Notes: generated by a model not told the origin, from the letters alone. 64,000 nucleotides of DNA from Arthrobacter sp. M2012083 (GCF_000281065.1 NZ_AKKK01000005.1:1-64000); one strand, 5' to 3'. Positions 24,144-34,156 are shown, counted from the stretch's first letter. A program made the numbers and translations.

Positions 24144-26156
24144 TTAGTTGAGGCCGCGGCGCTTTAGCAGGGGGTCCAGCTCGGCGTCGCGGCCTCGGAA
24201 TGAGCGGAAGGATTCCAGCGGATCGCGGCTGTTACCCTTCGATAGCAGCTCGGATCTGAACCGGTCCCCGTTGGAGCGGGTAAGGCCGCCGTTTTCCCTG
24301 AACCACTCCACGGTGTCCGCGTCCAGCACCTCGCTCCAGATGTAGGAGTAATAGCCGGCTGCGTAGCCCGCGCCGGCGAAGATGTGCTGGAAGTAGCCGG
24401 TCCGATACCGCGGCGGGATCAGTGGGTGCGCGACTCCCGCGTCGGCCAAAGCCTTGGATTCGAAGGCGGGAATGTCGTCCGGAACTTGGGACTCGGACAG
24501 CACGTGCCACGCCAGGTCAAGGAGGGCCGCGCCGAGGTATTCGGTGGTTGCGAAACCTTCTCCCCACAACAACGACTCATTGAGTTTGTCCACCGTGTCC
24601 TGGGGGAGAGCTTCCCCGGTGGAGTAGTGACGTGCGTAGTTGGCCAGTACCTCCGGCCACATGATCCACATTTCGTTGACCTGGGAGGGGTACTCCACGA
24701 AGTCGCGCGGCACGGACGTGCCGGAGAACCGCGGATAGGTGACATCGGAAAAGAGGCCGTGCAGGGCGTGGCCGAATTCATGGAAAACAGTACGGACCTC
24801 GTCCAAGGACAACAGTGTAGGCTCGCCGGGCGCCGGCTTGGTGATGTTGAGGTTGTTGATGACCACGGAGCGCGTTCCCAGGAGGCTGGACTGTTCAACC
24901 AGGGAATTCATCCAGGCACCTCCGCGCTTTGATTCCCGCGTGTAGTAGTCGCCCAGGAAGAGGCCGAGGCCGCTGCCGTCTTCATTCCGGACCTCCCAGA
25001 TTCGGACGTCGGGGTGATAGCCGTCCAAGTCTTCGCGCTCATGGAAAGTGACCCCGTAAAGCTGCGTTGCCGCATGGAAGACACCGTCCTTGAGCACGGT
25101 TTCAAGGCTGAAGTAGGGCAGGAGTGCCTGCTCGTCCACCTCGAACTTTTCCTTTCGGACAAGTGCAGAGTAGTAGGCCCAATCCCACGGCTCGAGTTGG
25201 TGTCCGGCGGATTCCGCTAAGGCGTCTGCCTCCTTCCGGGCGTTACGCACAGCAGCGGGTGCCAACCGGCCCAGCATGGCCTGTACTTCGCTGAAACCGG
25301 GCGCAGTCTGTTGGTCCACGACCAACTCAGCGAAGTTGGCAAACCCCAGGAGAGTTGCTTTCTCGGCCCGCAAACGTGCGGTAGCCTTCACCAGGTCACG
25401 GACATCCAGGTCGCCGCCATCGGTGCCGCGCGCCACGGACGCTTCGAACAGGCGACGGCGGATGGTCCGGTTTTCCAAGGACGCCATGGCGGGTTGGTTG
25501 CTGGGTTGGATCAAGGTCAGTAAGTACTTGCCGTCATGCCCGGCAAGCTTGGCTGCTTCCGCGGCGCCGGTGACCACTTCGGGCTGCAGCCCGGCAAGAT
25601 CACCGGCGTCGTCAAGAAGCAGGGCGGCCGACTTCATGGCCTCCTTGACGCGCTGGCCAAATTCGGTGCCCAATCGGGACAGCTCGGCGTTAACTTCACG
25701 CAAGCGTTGTTGCCCGATGTCATCCAGGTGAATTCCGGACTGCCGGAACTCCTTGAGGTATTCCTGCACCAGTCGGGACGATTCTTCATCCAGGCCGGTT
25801 GTGTCAATGTCGGCGAACCGGTGGTAGAGCGCACGGTTCATGTAAACAGCATCTTGATGCGCTGAGAACTTCGGTGACAACTCCGTCTCCAGCGCCTTGA
25901 TGGCGTCGGAAGCATCCGCGGAAACCAGCGTGAAGAATGCCGCAGCCGCCCTGTTGAGGAGAAGCCCTGACCGCTCCATGGCCATTGCCGTATTCTCCAA
26001 CGTAGCTGGCTCTTGAGTGGCCACGATCCGGGAGATTTCCTGGAGGTGCGATGCCAAACCCTCCTCGATGGCCTCCGCGTAGTGCTCTGCTGAGATGCCG
26101 GCGAAGGACGGCAGCCCATAGGGCAGGTGGCTGGGGCTCAGGAGTGGATTAGTCAT
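24144..26156 (-). CDS. M3 family oligopeptidase (peptidyl-dipeptidase Dcp / oligopeptidase A type)
   Basis: The 670-residue zinc metallopeptidase has the HExxH motif in VRTVFHEFGHALHGLFSDV and a third ligand Glu in the following FVEYPSQVNEMW segment. LPYGLPSFAGISAEHYAEAIEEG at the N-terminus and the conserved C-terminal YRTGYFQHIFAGAGYAAGYYSYIWSEVLDAD match the Dcp/PrlC group. No signal peptide, so it is a cytosolic enzyme that trims short peptides. It is convergent with pdxS and divergent from the CapA-like gene. Confidence 0.94.
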   Translation of the reverse strand: MTNPLLSPSHLPYGLPSFAGISAEHYAEAIEEGLASHLQEISRIVATQEPATLENTAMAMERSGLLLNRAAAAFFTLVSADASDAIKALETELSPKFSAHQDAVYMNRALYHRFADIDTTGLDEESSRLVQEYLKEFRQSGIHLDDIGQQRLREVNAELSRLGTEFGQRVKEAMKSAALLLDDAGDLAGLQPEVVTGAAEAAKLAGHDGKYLLTLIQPSNQPAMASLENRTIRRRLFEASVARGTDGGDLDVRDLVKATARLRAEKATLLGFANFAELVVDQQTAPGFSEVQAMLGRLAPAAVRNARKEADALAESAGHQLEPWDWAYYSALVRKEKFEVDEQALLPYFSLETVLKDGVFHAATQLYGVTFHEREDLDGYHPDVRIWEVRNEDGSGLGLFLGDYYTRESKRGGAWMNSLVEQSSLLGTRSVVINNLNITKPAPGEPTLLSLDEVRTVFHEFGHALHGLFSDVTYPRFSGTSVPRDFVEYPSQVNEMWIMWPEVLANYARHYSTGEALPQDTVDKLNESLLWGEGFATTEYLGAALLDLAWHVLSESQVPDDIPAFESKALADAGVAHPLIPPRYRTGYFQHIFAGAGYAAGYYSYIWSEVLDADTVEWFRENGGLTRSNGDRFRSELLSKGNSRDPLESFRSFRGRDAELDPLLKRRGLN

Positions 26157-26239
26157 GAAGTGACTCTTTCACGTAAGAATCGTGTCCTCAAGAGCGGCAC
26201 GCCCGGCTTCCTCAAAGCTTCCGCCGTAGGATGAAAGCC

Positions 26240-27496
26240 ATGGGCAAAATCACATTTTCCGGGAGATGGTTCCGTCCCCGCAGGGCGGCACTGATAGTGA
26301 GTGCCGTGGCCATGTCCCTCTTGGCTAATGCTTGCGGTGTCATCGCGGAAAATGATGACTCGAACCGCGGGAGCGCCACTTCCGCCCCGGCCATCGAGAG
26401 CCCAAGCCCCACCCGAACACCCGCACCGAACCCCACTCCAGGCAAGGGGCCCGCCTGCCCCGAGTTGCGCTGCACCTCCATCGTGGTGACGGGCGACATG
26501 TTGGTGCATACCCAGCTCTGGCAACAAGCGAGGACGGACGCTGCGGCAGCTGGTCAGCCCGGCTATACGTTTGTTCCGCTTCTCGAGGGGCAGCGTCGCT
26601 ACATTCGTCACAGCGACCTCGCCATATGCCACCAGGAAACCCCCGTTGCTACCCCGGAAGGGCCTTTCTCGGCCTATCCGTCCTTCAACGTGCCACCGCA
26701 GATCATCACAGCATCCAAGGACGTTGGCTACCAGGCCTGCACAACGGCAAGCAACCACACTATTGATCGCGGTACCGAAGGTTTGCTCCGAACGCTGGAT
26801 GCGTTGGACGCGGCGGGCCTGAAGCACACGGGTTCCTACCGGACGGAGGCCGAGTCCAAAGAGATACTCATGCTCCAAACGGACGCTGCCAAAGTTGCGG
26901 TCATCATTGGAACGTATGGCCATAACGGGCAGATCCCTGAATACCCGTGGTTGGTTGACGAGCTGGATCCCGCGGCCATGATTGCGAAGGCAACACAGGC
27001 GAAGGCGTTGGGAGCCGACATTGTCCTGGGCGTCATGCACGCCGGTGACGAGTACGCCAGCGAAGCCAATGCCCAGCAGCAGGAGGTTGCTCACGCATTA
27101 GTGGACAGCGGCCAGTTCACCATGATCTACGGGCACCATACCCACTCGGTACTGCCGATCGAGAGTTACAAAGGCACCTGGATCGTGTACGGGCTGGGCA
27201 ACGGTGTCACCGAACTGTCCCCCTGGTACGTCCTGAACAATGAAGGGCTGCTGGTCAGGGCACAGTTCAGCCAGAACGCCGCAGGTGTCTGGACTGCCTC
27301 GGACCTCGCTTGGGCTCCGTCGGTGATCGTCCGGGATCCCTATCGCTGGTGCTCCGTGGCCAGCGATGCACCGCAGGGAGTCTGCGCTACCCCCGCGGCC
27401 GATGCTGAGACCTACCAGCGAACCAAAGCGGTGGTTGAGTCCATGGGCGCAGCAACGGCAGGCGCGCATGAACTGCTGATCACCAAGGAAAAGTAG
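26240..27496 (+). CDS. CapA-like metallophosphatase-fold protein, predicted secreted
   Basis: The 418-residue protein belongs to the CapA/PgsA poly-gamma-glutamate synthesis family, whose domain resembles calcineurin-like phosphatases. Visible blocks: VVTGDMLVHTQLW, HSDLAICHQETPV, ACTTASNHTIDRGTEGLLRTLDALD, VIIGTYGHNGQIPE, VLGVMHAGDEY and MIYGHHTHSVLPIE. The N-terminus is a signal peptide (RPRRAALIVSAVAMSLLANAC) with a weak lipobox at about Cys32, followed by a Pro/Thr/Ser linker. AGGA lies 8 nt before ATG 26240, so I prefer it to ATG 26231. No other capsule or polyglutamate gene is nearby. Its stop is 3 bp from the convergent gatD stop. Confidence 0.86.
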   Translation: MGKITFSGRWFRPRRAALIVSAVAMSLLANACGVIAENDDSNRGSATSAPAIESPSPTRTPAPNPTPGKGPACPELRCTSIVVTGDMLVHTQLWQQARTDAAAAGQPGYTFVPLLEGQRRYIRHSDLAICHQETPVATPEGPFSAYPSFNVPPQIITASKDVGYQACTTASNHTIDRGTEGLLRTLDALDAAGLKHTGSYRTEAESKEILMLQTDAAKVAVIIGTYGHNGQIPEYPWLVDELDPAAMIAKATQAKALGADIVLGVMHAGDEYASEANAQQQEVAHALVDSGQFTMIYGHHTHSVLPIESYKGTWIVYGLGNGVTELSPWYVLNNEGLLVRAQFSQNAAGVWTASDLAWAPSVIVRDPYRWCSVASDAPQGVCATPAADAETYQRTKAVVESMGAATAGAHELLITKEK

Positions 27497-27499
27497 CGC

Positions 27500-28276
27500 C
27501 TACCGCGGTCGGCGTGCGGCGTGCTCGCGCGCAAGGCGGGCATAACCGTCGTCGGGAGTTCCCGGCACGAACGTACCAAACTTGCGTTCGGCTGCCGTTC
27601 GGATCAGGAAGTCCGCAATGGCCGGGTTCTTCGGCAGCAATGAACCGTGCAAGTAGCTCGCTACGACGTTGTTGTAGCGAGCGCCCTCGTGCCCGTCCTT
27701 GCTGTTGTTGCCAGCGCCCTTCGTGACGGTGCCGAGGGGCTCGACGCCGGGACCCAAGGTGGTCTGCCCGCTGTGGTTTTCGTAGCCCAGGATGTCGCCG
27801 AACTCGGCAGATTTCATGGTTACGTTGCCGATGAGTCGCTCGTCCGTTCCGTGGGTTTCGACGTCAAGAATGCCGATGCCGGGAATGATGGGCCCGGTGC
27901 TGGTCTTGAAGAACTTGCCGAAAAGCTGGTACAGCCCACAAATCACCAACATGGGGGCGCCTTCATCCGCGAGCTGCTTCAACTGCGCAGCACGCGCCTG
28001 GAGATCGTCCTGGATGACCAGTTGACCGCTGTCCTGCCCGCCTCCGCCCACAATAATGTCGACGTCGTCCGGGAACTCGTCGCCCACGTTGTATTCGAGC
28101 AACTCCGGTGTATAGCCGTGCCACTTGATGCGTTGCTTCAGGACCAGGGCGTTTCCCCAGTCGCCGTAGATGTTCATTTCCCGAGGGTAGAGCTGGAGCA
28201 CGCGGAGTGTTCCCTTGCTGGGCTGTGCTTCCGGGTGGGACTGCGCTTCCGGGTGGGGCTGTGTTTCCGAGGTCAT
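27500..28276 (-). CDS. gatD: Lipid II isoglutaminyl synthase, glutaminase subunit GatD
   Basis: The 258-residue class I glutamine amidotransferase-like protein has its nucleophile Cys in MLVICGLYQLFGKFF and the paired His in ASYLHGSLLPKNPA, with VGGGGQDSGQ typical of the GatD/CobB-CobQ group. It releases ammonia from glutamine for MurT, which amidates the alpha-carboxyl of D-Glu in lipid II. The start ATG overlaps the murT stop (ATGA), so the two are coupled. The N-terminal 20 residues carry a short duplicated HPEAQ unit encoded by an 18-bp DNA repeat and are probably disordered. Confidence 0.93.
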   Translation of the reverse strand: MTSETQPHPEAQSHPEAQPSKGTLRVLQLYPREMNIYGDWGNALVLKQRIKWHGYTPELLEYNVGDEFPDDVDIIVGGGGQDSGQLVIQDDLQARAAQLKQLADEGAPMLVICGLYQLFGKFFKTSTGPIIPGIGILDVETHGTDERLIGNVTMKSAEFGDILGYENHSGQTTLGPGVEPLGTVTKGAGNNSKDGHEGARYNNVVASYLHGSLLPKNPAIADFLIRTAAERKFGTFVPGTPDDGYARLAREHAARRPR

Positions 28277-29604
28277 GAGACCACCTCAACTATGGTGATT
28301 TTGGCCAGTTCACGGCGAATGGCGAGCATGGAGGTGTAAGTGCAGAAAATGCGCTTGGGCTTGCCTCGAGAGCCGTCAATGAACGTCCGCAGTGCTGCGG
28401 TGATGTCCGGTTCGACGACTCCGAAGGGCACATCGTCGTACTGGAGACGGAGCGCCATGTCGTAGGCGCGGACTCCAGTGAGGACTTCCACGCCGTCTTC
28501 CCGCAAGGAATCGAACTCAACGTCCCAGAGCCATGACATGTCCCTGCCATCGGCGTAGTTGTCGTTGATGGCAATCATGGTGGCGTATCCACCGGCAGGG
28601 AAGGACTTCAGCCCGAGTCGGAAACCGCTGGGATTCTTCACGAGCACCAGTTCCAGGGGCTGGCCGTCCACCGTGAGGCTTTCGCCGCGGCCGAACGCGG
28701 GAGCAACTTCTCCCAAGGCCTTCACGAGTTTGGGCGTGTCGACCGGCCCGGTTCCCAGGATGGCCCGCGCCAGCGACAAAGCTGCCGCGGCATTGAAGAT
28801 GTTGTAGACACCACGCAATTTCATCGATGTGGTGACGGTTTCGTCGTCGAACTCAAAGTCGGCGTCCTGGGCACCTACCCGGCGGAGTACGACGTCGGCA
28901 GCCGGCAGGTCTACGTCGTCACCGGTTTCTGCGGCAACAGAGGTGCCTGACGGGGATGGACCGATGCCCGTTGTGCGCATTTCGTCGTCGTTCGGGAAAG
29001 TGCTGCGCAACGATTCGTCGAGTCCGAAGTACCTGATTTCGGGGTGGTGAACGGCGTCGAGGGTGTTGAGGGCAGCGGCAATCCGGGCTACACGGGGGTC
29101 TTCGCGGTTGAGGACCACGGTGTCTGTCGTCTTGGAGGCGATGTGCTCCAGCAAGCGGGCTGTCTTGTCGATTTCACCGAAGCGGTCCAATTGGTCGCGC
29201 AGGACATTCAGCAGGAGGCTGAAGCGTGGCTCCACCTTATTGACGAAGTGCACGGCGTGGGCTTCGTCAAGTTCCAGAATGGCGATGTCGGCGTCGAGTC
29301 GCCCACGCCAATCCACATCGCCCAGGAGCGAGGCTGCCACGCCTCGGGTGAAGTTGCTGCCGCTGCGGTTGGTGAAGACCTTCAGGCCTTGGCTTTCAAG
29401 GAGTTCCACCACCATCTTGGTGGTCGTGGTTTTACCGTTGGTGCCACTGACCACGGCTACACCGAGGGGGAGCGATGCCAGCGTTCGCTGCATGAAGCCG
29501 GGGTCGATTTTTTCGACCACCAGGCCGGGAAAAGCTGAGCCTCCGCCCCGGAGCCGGGACAGTGTGCGGACCAGCTTGCCGAGGGGAACACTGAAGGAAA
29601 GCAT
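28273..29604 (-). CDS. murT: Lipid II isoglutaminyl synthase, Mur ligase-like subunit MurT
   Basis: The 443-residue protein has a Mur ligase core: P-loop VVSGTNGKTTTTKMV, DIAILELDEAH, NVLRDQLDRFGEIDKT and YNIFNAAAALSLA, followed by the C-terminal DUF1727 domain (AINDNYADGRDMSWLWDVEF) typical of MurT. It amidates D-Glu of lipid II using ammonia from GatD, allowing peptidoglycan crosslinking. I set the start at ATG 29604, where MLSFSVPLGKLVRTL begins; the upstream in-frame extension is not conserved. The protein has a single Cys, in the C-terminal IFCTYTS, so the four-cysteine zinc ribbon known in staphylococcal MurT is absent. An acidic, Ser/Thr-rich insert occupies that region. Confidence 0.92.
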   Translation of the reverse strand: MLSFSVPLGKLVRTLSRLRGGGSAFPGLVVEKIDPGFMQRTLASLPLGVAVVSGTNGKTTTTKMVVELLESQGLKVFTNRSGSNFTRGVAASLLGDVDWRGRLDADIAILELDEAHAVHFVNKVEPRFSLLLNVLRDQLDRFGEIDKTARLLEHIASKTTDTVVLNREDPRVARIAAALNTLDAVHHPEIRYFGLDESLRSTFPNDDEMRTTGIGPSPSGTSVAAETGDDVDLPAADVVLRRVGAQDADFEFDDETVTTSMKLRGVYNIFNAAAALSLARAILGTGPVDTPKLVKALGEVAPAFGRGESLTVDGQPLELVLVKNPSGFRLGLKSFPAGGYATMIAINDNYADGRDMSWLWDVEFDSLREDGVEVLTGVRAYDMALRLQYDDVPFGVVEPDITAALRTFIDGSRGKPKRIFCTYTSMLAIRRELAKITIVEVVS

Positions 29605-29706
29605 GCTCTGTAATATATCCCAGTCAGGGCATGGAACCCTGACTGGCGGCGGCGCCCCGCGGTCGGAGGCAAGGTTGCTGAGGTCTTGGGCCACTATGAT
29701 GGACGA

Positions 29707-30408
29707 ATGACCAACCCCCTTTCCGACGCTTCGTCACGCGTGGGTTCAGGACTCCGAATCGGCGTGCTGGCTCTCCAGGGCGACTTCCGTGAGCATATCC
29801 ACGCTGTTGAGGCCGCTGGAGCCACCGGCGTGGGTATTCGCCGCCCGTCAGAGCTCGACGACATCGACGGCCTGATTATCCCCGGCGGCGAATCCACCAC
29901 CATAGACAAGCTTTCCCGGATCTTCGAAGTCCGCGACCCCCTTCAAAAGCGCATCGCGGACGGCCTTCCCGTATATGGCTCCTGCGCCGGCATGATCCTG
30001 CTGGCCAATGAAATTGCGGACCCGGCTACGGACCTGGACGGAAATCCCCAACAGACCTTTGGCGGCCTGGATATTACGGTCCGCCGTAACGCCTTCGGAC
30101 GGCAACGCGAATCCTTTGAAACCGACCTCGATTTCAAGGGCTTGGATTTCAGTGCAGGGGATTCCGGTGTGGATCCCGTTCACGCGGTATTCATCCGCGG
30201 CCCCTGGGTGGAACGTGTTGGTCCGGACGTGGAGGTCCTTGCCCAGGTTGATCCCGACCACGCCAGCCACACGGCGACTTTGCATGGAGTGGCTAGAATT
30301 GTTGCAGTGCGTTCCGGCCAACTGCTGGCCACCTCCTTCCACCCGGAAGTGACGGGAGAGAAACGCGTGCATGAACTCTTTATTCGAATGATCAGAGGAG
30401 AAGCGTAA
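29707..30408 (+). CDS. pdxT: Pyridoxal 5'-phosphate synthase glutaminase subunit PdxT
   Basis: The 233-residue glutaminase has [14 protein letters not shown], the oxyanion-forming [13 protein letters not shown], nucleophile Cys in [12 protein letters not shown], and the His-Glu pair in [17 protein letters not shown]. It supplies ammonia to PdxS. It is divergent from murT (102 bp apart) and 3 bp upstream of yebC, a pdxT-yebC-ruvC order common in actinobacteria. The start ATG 29707 gives a 15-residue extension before the conserved strand; internal starts are possible. Confidence 0.95.
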   Translation: MTNPLSDASSRVGSGLRIGVLALQGDFREHIHAVEAAGATGVGIRRPSELDDIDGLIIPGGESTTIDKLSRIFEVRDPLQKRIADGLPVYGSCAGMILLANEIADPATDLDGNPQQTFGGLDITVRRNAFGRQRESFETDLDFKGLDFSAGDSGVDPVHAVFIRGPWVERVGPDVEVLAQVDPDHASHTATLHGVARIVAVRSGQLLATSFHPEVTGEKRVHELFIRMIRGEA

Positions 30409-30411
30409 AGC

Positions 30412-31167
30412 ATGTCAGGCCACTCCAAATGGGCGACCACCAAGCACAAGAAAGCCATCATTGACGGCAGGCGTGCAAAGTCGTTCGCGAAACTGATCAA
30501 GAACATTGAAGTTGCTGCCCGCATGGGTGGACCGGACCTTGCCGGCAACCCGGGCCTTGAACTCGCAGTCACGAAGGCGAAAAAAACTTCAGTACCCAAC
30601 GACAACATCGACCGTGCCATCAAGCGTGGTGCGGGCCTCACCGGTGAAGTGGTGGACTACACCGAGATCATGTATGAAGCCCGCGGTCCCCAGGGTTCGG
30701 CTCTGTTGATTGAATGTCTGACCGACAACAAGAACCGTGCCGCTTCCGAGGTGCGTCTGGCGATCTCGCGCAACGGAGGCACCATCGCCGATCCCGGTTC
30801 CGTGAGTTACCTCTTCGCTCGCAAGGGTGTTGTTGTCCTGCCCAAGAACGGCCTCAGCGAAGACGACATTCTGATGGCTGTCCTTGAGGCCGGAGCCGAG
30901 GAAGTCAAGGACAGTGGTGAAAACTGGGAAATCCACTCCGAGCCCTCCGACCTCCAGGCCATCCGTGACGCCTTGAAGGAAGCCGGCATCGACTACGAAA
31001 CCGACGAAGCCGAATTCGTTCCGTCCATGCAGGTTGAGCTGGACGTTGACGGCGCCAAGAAGTTCATGAAGCTCGTGGATGCACTGGAAGACCTGGACGA
31101 TGTCCAGAACGTCTACAGCAATGCGGACCTCAGCGAGGAAGTGCAGGCTGCCCTCGACGCCGAGTAG
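30412..31167 (+). CDS. YebC/PmpR family DNA-binding transcriptional regulator
   Basis: The 251-residue protein starts [36 protein letters not shown] and shows [25 protein letters not shown] and the long acidic C-terminal domain of the YebC family. YebC proteins act as DNA-binding regulators and, in recent work, as ribosome-associated factors for hard-to-translate sequences. A strong GGAGAAG precedes ATG 30412. It follows pdxT by 3 bp and precedes ruvC by 66 bp, the classical neighbourhood. Confidence 0.95.
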   Translation: MSGHSKWATTKHKKAIIDGRRAKSFAKLIKNIEVAARMGGPDLAGNPGLELAVTKAKKTSVPNDNIDRAIKRGAGLTGEVVDYTEIMYEARGPQGSALLIECLTDNKNRAASEVRLAISRNGGTIADPGSVSYLFARKGVVVLPKNGLSEDDILMAVLEAGAEEVKDSGENWEIHSEPSDLQAIRDALKEAGIDYETDEAEFVPSMQVELDVDGAKKFMKLVDALEDLDDVQNVYSNADLSEEVQAALDAE

Positions 31168-31233
31168 TCGGGTGGGGCGCAGCGCAACAACTTTGACAAC
31201 CAGCAGGTTTACAGCCATCAGGAAGGCCCGGAC

Positions 31234-31812
31234 TTGACTCTTCGTGTATTGGGAGTCGATCCGGGCCTTACCCGTTGCGGCATCGGTGTGGTGGACATTG
31301 AGCGGAACCGCCGGGCCACCATGGTGGCCGTCGGTGTGGTGGGCACGTCCGCCGAGCTGACTTTGGACAAGCGTTTGCTGGTCATTGCCCAGGCCATTGA
31401 CGAGTGGCTGGATCTGCACAAGCCGGATGTCGTCGCCGTCGAACGTGTTTTCTCGCAGATGAACGTGAGCACGGTGATGGGCGTAGCCCAAGCGTCGGGC
31501 GTCGTCATTGTGGCGGCAGCACGCCGTGGGATACCGGTCGCATTGCATACGCCTTCCGAGGTGAAAGCCGCGGTGACCGGCAGCGGCACCGCAAACAAGG
31601 ATGCGGTCACCAAATTGGTGACCAAGATTCTGCGCCTGGATGCTCCGCCCAAGCCGGCTGATGCTGCCGACGCCCTCGCCCTGGCCCTCACCCACGCGTG
31701 GCGCGCAGGCAGTGGCATGGGGTCCGTGGGGGGCGCCAACGGAAAGGGCGGCCTCACCCCCGCGCAGAAAGCGTGGGCCGAAGCCGAAGCAAAAGCGCGC
31801 CGCAAACGATGA
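31234..31812 (+). CDS. ruvC: Holliday junction endodeoxyribonuclease RuvC
   Basis: The 192-residue resolvase has the first catalytic Asp in [12 protein letters not shown], Glu in [12 protein letters not shown], and the final acidic pair in [14 protein letters not shown]. It cuts four-way junctions held by RuvA and driven by RuvB. Start TTG 31234 follows AGGAAGG. The C-terminal 40 residues are Gly/Lys/Ala-rich and extend beyond the E. coli protein, as in other actinobacteria. No good LexA box is visible upstream. Confidence 0.95.
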   Translation: MTLRVLGVDPGLTRCGIGVVDIERNRRATMVAVGVVGTSAELTLDKRLLVIAQAIDEWLDLHKPDVVAVERVFSQMNVSTVMGVAQASGVVIVAAARRGIPVALHTPSEVKAAVTGSGTANKDAVTKLVTKILRLDAPPKPADAADALALALTHAWRAGSGMGSVGGANGKGGLTPAQKAWAEAEAKARRKR

Positions 31813-31915
31813 TTGTCAGCCGCCCTTGCTAGGGTATTCGTAGATATGTTCGGATAGTCCGCTTTGGCCGCAGTTTTCACGGTAACGGAGCAGGCAGTAA
31901 TTCAGGAGCCGGGTC

Positions 31916-32560
31916 TTGATCAGTTTTCTCCGTGGAACGGTAGCCCACGTTGGTTTGTCCACCGCTGTTATTGACCTCAACGGTGCGGGTATGAGTGTCT
32001 TCGCCACACCGCAGACCTTGAGCCACCTCAAAACAGGAACAGAAGCCAAGCTCTTCACTTCCATGATCGTCCGTGAAGATTCACTCACGCTGTTCGGATT
32101 TGCCGACGACGACGAACGTGAAGTCTTCGACGTCCTGCTCAGTGTCAGCGGGGTTGGCCCCCGTTTAGCCTTGGCCGTCCTGGCCGTGCACGAACCGGAA
32201 GCCATCCGGGTGGCGGCCCACACTGGTGACAGCAAGGCATTCACCAAGGTGCCGGGCATTGGTCCCAAGGTGGCCGGCCGTATTGTCCTCGAGCTGGCCG
32301 GGAAGTTGGTTCCGCACGGAACCGGTACTGGGAGCGCTCCAGCCGCAGCCCCGAACGCAGAATGGAAGCCGCAGGTAGTCGCAGCCATGACAAGCTTGGG
32401 ATGGTCCGAGAAGGACGCCAACGGCAGTATCGACAAAGCCATGGCGGACTCGCCGGAACTCGTGGACGCAGGAAACGTAGCCCAAATACTTCGGGCTACA
32501 CTGCGGTGGCTTGGTCAGGACGGGGCACGCGCAGGCAACCGCGTAGGCAGCCGTGGCTGA
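31916..32560 (+). CDS. ruvA: Holliday junction branch migration protein RuvA
   Basis: The 214-residue junction-binding protein has the OB domain ([25 protein letters not shown]), two helix-hairpin-helix motifs ([16 protein letters not shown] and [19 protein letters not shown]) and the C-terminal RuvB-contacting domain ([20 protein letters not shown]). Start TTG 31916, 103 bp after ruvC. The end overlaps the ruvB start by 8 bp. A poor LexA-like site, TCGTAG-ATAT-GTTCGG, lies at 31838-31853. Confidence 0.95.
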   Translation: MISFLRGTVAHVGLSTAVIDLNGAGMSVFATPQTLSHLKTGTEAKLFTSMIVREDSLTLFGFADDDEREVFDVLLSVSGVGPRLALAVLAVHEPEAIRVAAHTGDSKAFTKVPGIGPKVAGRIVLELAGKLVPHGTGTGSAPAAAPNAEWKPQVVAAMTSLGWSEKDANGSIDKAMADSPELVDAGNVAQILRATLRWLGQDGARAGNRVGSRG

Positions 32561-33629
32561 GCAGTCACTCGTCAGCGGGGGAGAGGAACCGGAAGAGCGG
32601 GTCATTGAGGCCGCTCTCCGCCCCAAGAACCTGCACGACTTCGTAGGACAGCATCGGGTCCGCAAGCAGTTGGCCTTGGTGCTTGAGGCCTCGAAGATGC
32701 GTGGCCGCAGCGCCGACCACGTGCTGATGTCCGGGCCTCCGGGACTCGGCAAGACCACCCTTGCCATGATCATTGCCGCGGAAATGAACGCACCATTGCG
32801 TATCAGCAGCGGACCGGCCATCCAGCATGCCGGGGACCTCGCAGCCATCCTTTCCTCGCTCTCGGAGGGCGAGGTCCTGTTCCTTGACGAAATCCACCGC
32901 ATGTCCAGGCCGGCAGAAGAAATGCTGTACATGGCCATGGAGGATTTCCGCGTGGACATCGTCGTGGGCAAAGGAGCCGGCGCAACTGCAATCCCCCTCG
33001 AGCTCCCGCCCTTCACCCTGGTAGGTGCCACCACGCGCGCAGGACTTCTGCCGGGCCCCCTGCGGGACCGGTTCGGTTTCACCGGGCACCTGGAGTTTTA
33101 TTCGGTGGCCGAACTCGAACTTGTCCTCCGCCGTTCTGCCGGGCTTCTGGACTTGAAGGTTAACTCCGCAGGTTTCACCGAGATCGCCGGCCGCTCCCGG
33201 GGAACACCGCGTATCGCCAACCGGCTGCTGCGCCGTGTCCGTGACTGGGCGCTTGTTCATGGCATCGAGCAAATCGATGCTCGTTCAGCGTCAGCTGCCT
33301 TGGATATGTACGAAGTAGACGAGCGTGGCTTGGACAGGCTGGACAGATCCGTTCTTGAAGCCCTGATAACCAAGTTCAATGGTGGCCCTGTTGGCTTGTC
33401 CACGTTGGCCATTGCCGTCGGTGAGGAACCCGAAACGGTGGAGACCGTGGCTGAACCGTTCCTGGTACGCGAGGGACTTTTGGGACGTACTCCACGGGGT
33501 CGAATCGCGATGGCGTCCGCTTGGACCCACCTCGGCTTCGCCGTACCGGCCGGAGTGTTTGGTCAAGAGACCCTCGCCTTGTTCGGTGAGGACGAAAACC
33601 ACGCCGAAAGCATAGATACGGTCGGTTAA
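32553..33629 (+). CDS. ruvB: Holliday junction branch migration ATPase RuvB
   Basis: The 358-residue AAA+ motor has [14 protein letters not shown], Walker A in [12 protein letters not shown], Walker B in [16 protein letters not shown], sensor 1 [19 protein letters not shown] with the arginine finger, and the C-terminal winged helix ([17 protein letters not shown]). It drives branch migration on RuvA-bound junctions. GTG start overlapping ruvA by 8 bp shows coupling. It completes the ruvCAB set. Confidence 0.97.
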   Translation: MAEQSLVSGGEEPEERVIEAALRPKNLHDFVGQHRVRKQLALVLEASKMRGRSADHVLMSGPPGLGKTTLAMIIAAEMNAPLRISSGPAIQHAGDLAAILSSLSEGEVLFLDEIHRMSRPAEEMLYMAMEDFRVDIVVGKGAGATAIPLELPPFTLVGATTRAGLLPGPLRDRFGFTGHLEFYSVAELELVLRRSAGLLDLKVNSAGFTEIAGRSRGTPRIANRLLRRVRDWALVHGIEQIDARSASAALDMYEVDERGLDRLDRSVLEALITKFNGGPVGLSTLAIAVGEEPETVETVAEPFLVREGLLGRTPRGRIAMASAWTHLGFAVPAGVFGQETLALFGEDENHAESIDTVG

Positions 33630-33727
33630 CACGCTCTGTTCAGCTTTTCCCACTAGACTGGTATGACGCTCGGCACGTTCGAGTCCTTGATCCATGCCCG
33701 CTCAGCGGATCTGCCAGGGACGTTGCC

Positions 33728-34156
33728 GTGAACCAAAACGTAAGTACAGAACGGAACTTCCCTGTGGATCCAATGACCATATTGCTGTTCGTCATGCTTG
33801 GACTCTTTGTCTTCATGATGTTCCGCCGCAACAAGAAGACCCAGCAGCAGCAGGCTGAAATGCAGTCCAAGTTCGCTCCTGGTGTCGACGTCATGACCAG
33901 CTTCGGTCTCTTTGGCCGCATCGTGTCCATCGACGAAGCTGAGAACAAGGTCGTCATCGAACTTTCCCCGGGTAACCAGGCAACGGTTCACCGCCAGGCA
34001 GTCACCAAGGTGGTCGAAACCACCCCCGAGGAAGCACCGGTTGTCCCGGATGACGCTTCTTCCCTGACAGCCGCGGAGACTGAGGCTCCTGCCGCCGTCG
34101 AGACACCGGAAGAAACCATCGCGCGCCTCAACAAAGAGGACAAGAAGGACAACTAG
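33728..34156 (+). CDS. yajC: Preprotein translocase accessory subunit YajC
   Basis: The 142-residue protein has one transmembrane helix (MTILLFVMLGLFVFMMF, about residues 16-32), a basic RRNKK stop-transfer, and the conserved cytosolic APGVDVMTSFGLFGRIVSIDEAENKVVIEL. The acidic Glu/Ala/Thr tail is typical of actinobacteria. YajC associates with SecDF and the YidC/SecYEG holotranslocon. GTG start 33728; a likely -10 (TAGACT, 33654-33659) lies upstream. A large hairpin separates it from secD. Confidence 0.92.
   Translation: MNQNVSTERNFPVDPMTILLFVMLGLFVFMMFRRNKKTQQQQAEMQSKFAPGVDVMTSFGLFGRIVSIDEAENKVVIELSPGNQATVHRQAVTKVVETTPEEAPVVPDDASSLTAAETEAPAAVETPEETIARLNKEDKKDN

Noticed and set aside
30589..31695. 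A 368-codon minus-strand open frame opposite yebC and ruvC
   Set aside because: Antisense to two strongly conserved genes; its composition is what reverse reading of third-position-GC codons gives.
31838..31853. Possible LexA box before ruvA (TCGTAG-ATAT-GTTCGG)
   Set aside because: Three mismatches to the palindrome, two of them in the core; too weak to call, though worth scoring because ruv genes are SOS-controlled elsewhere.
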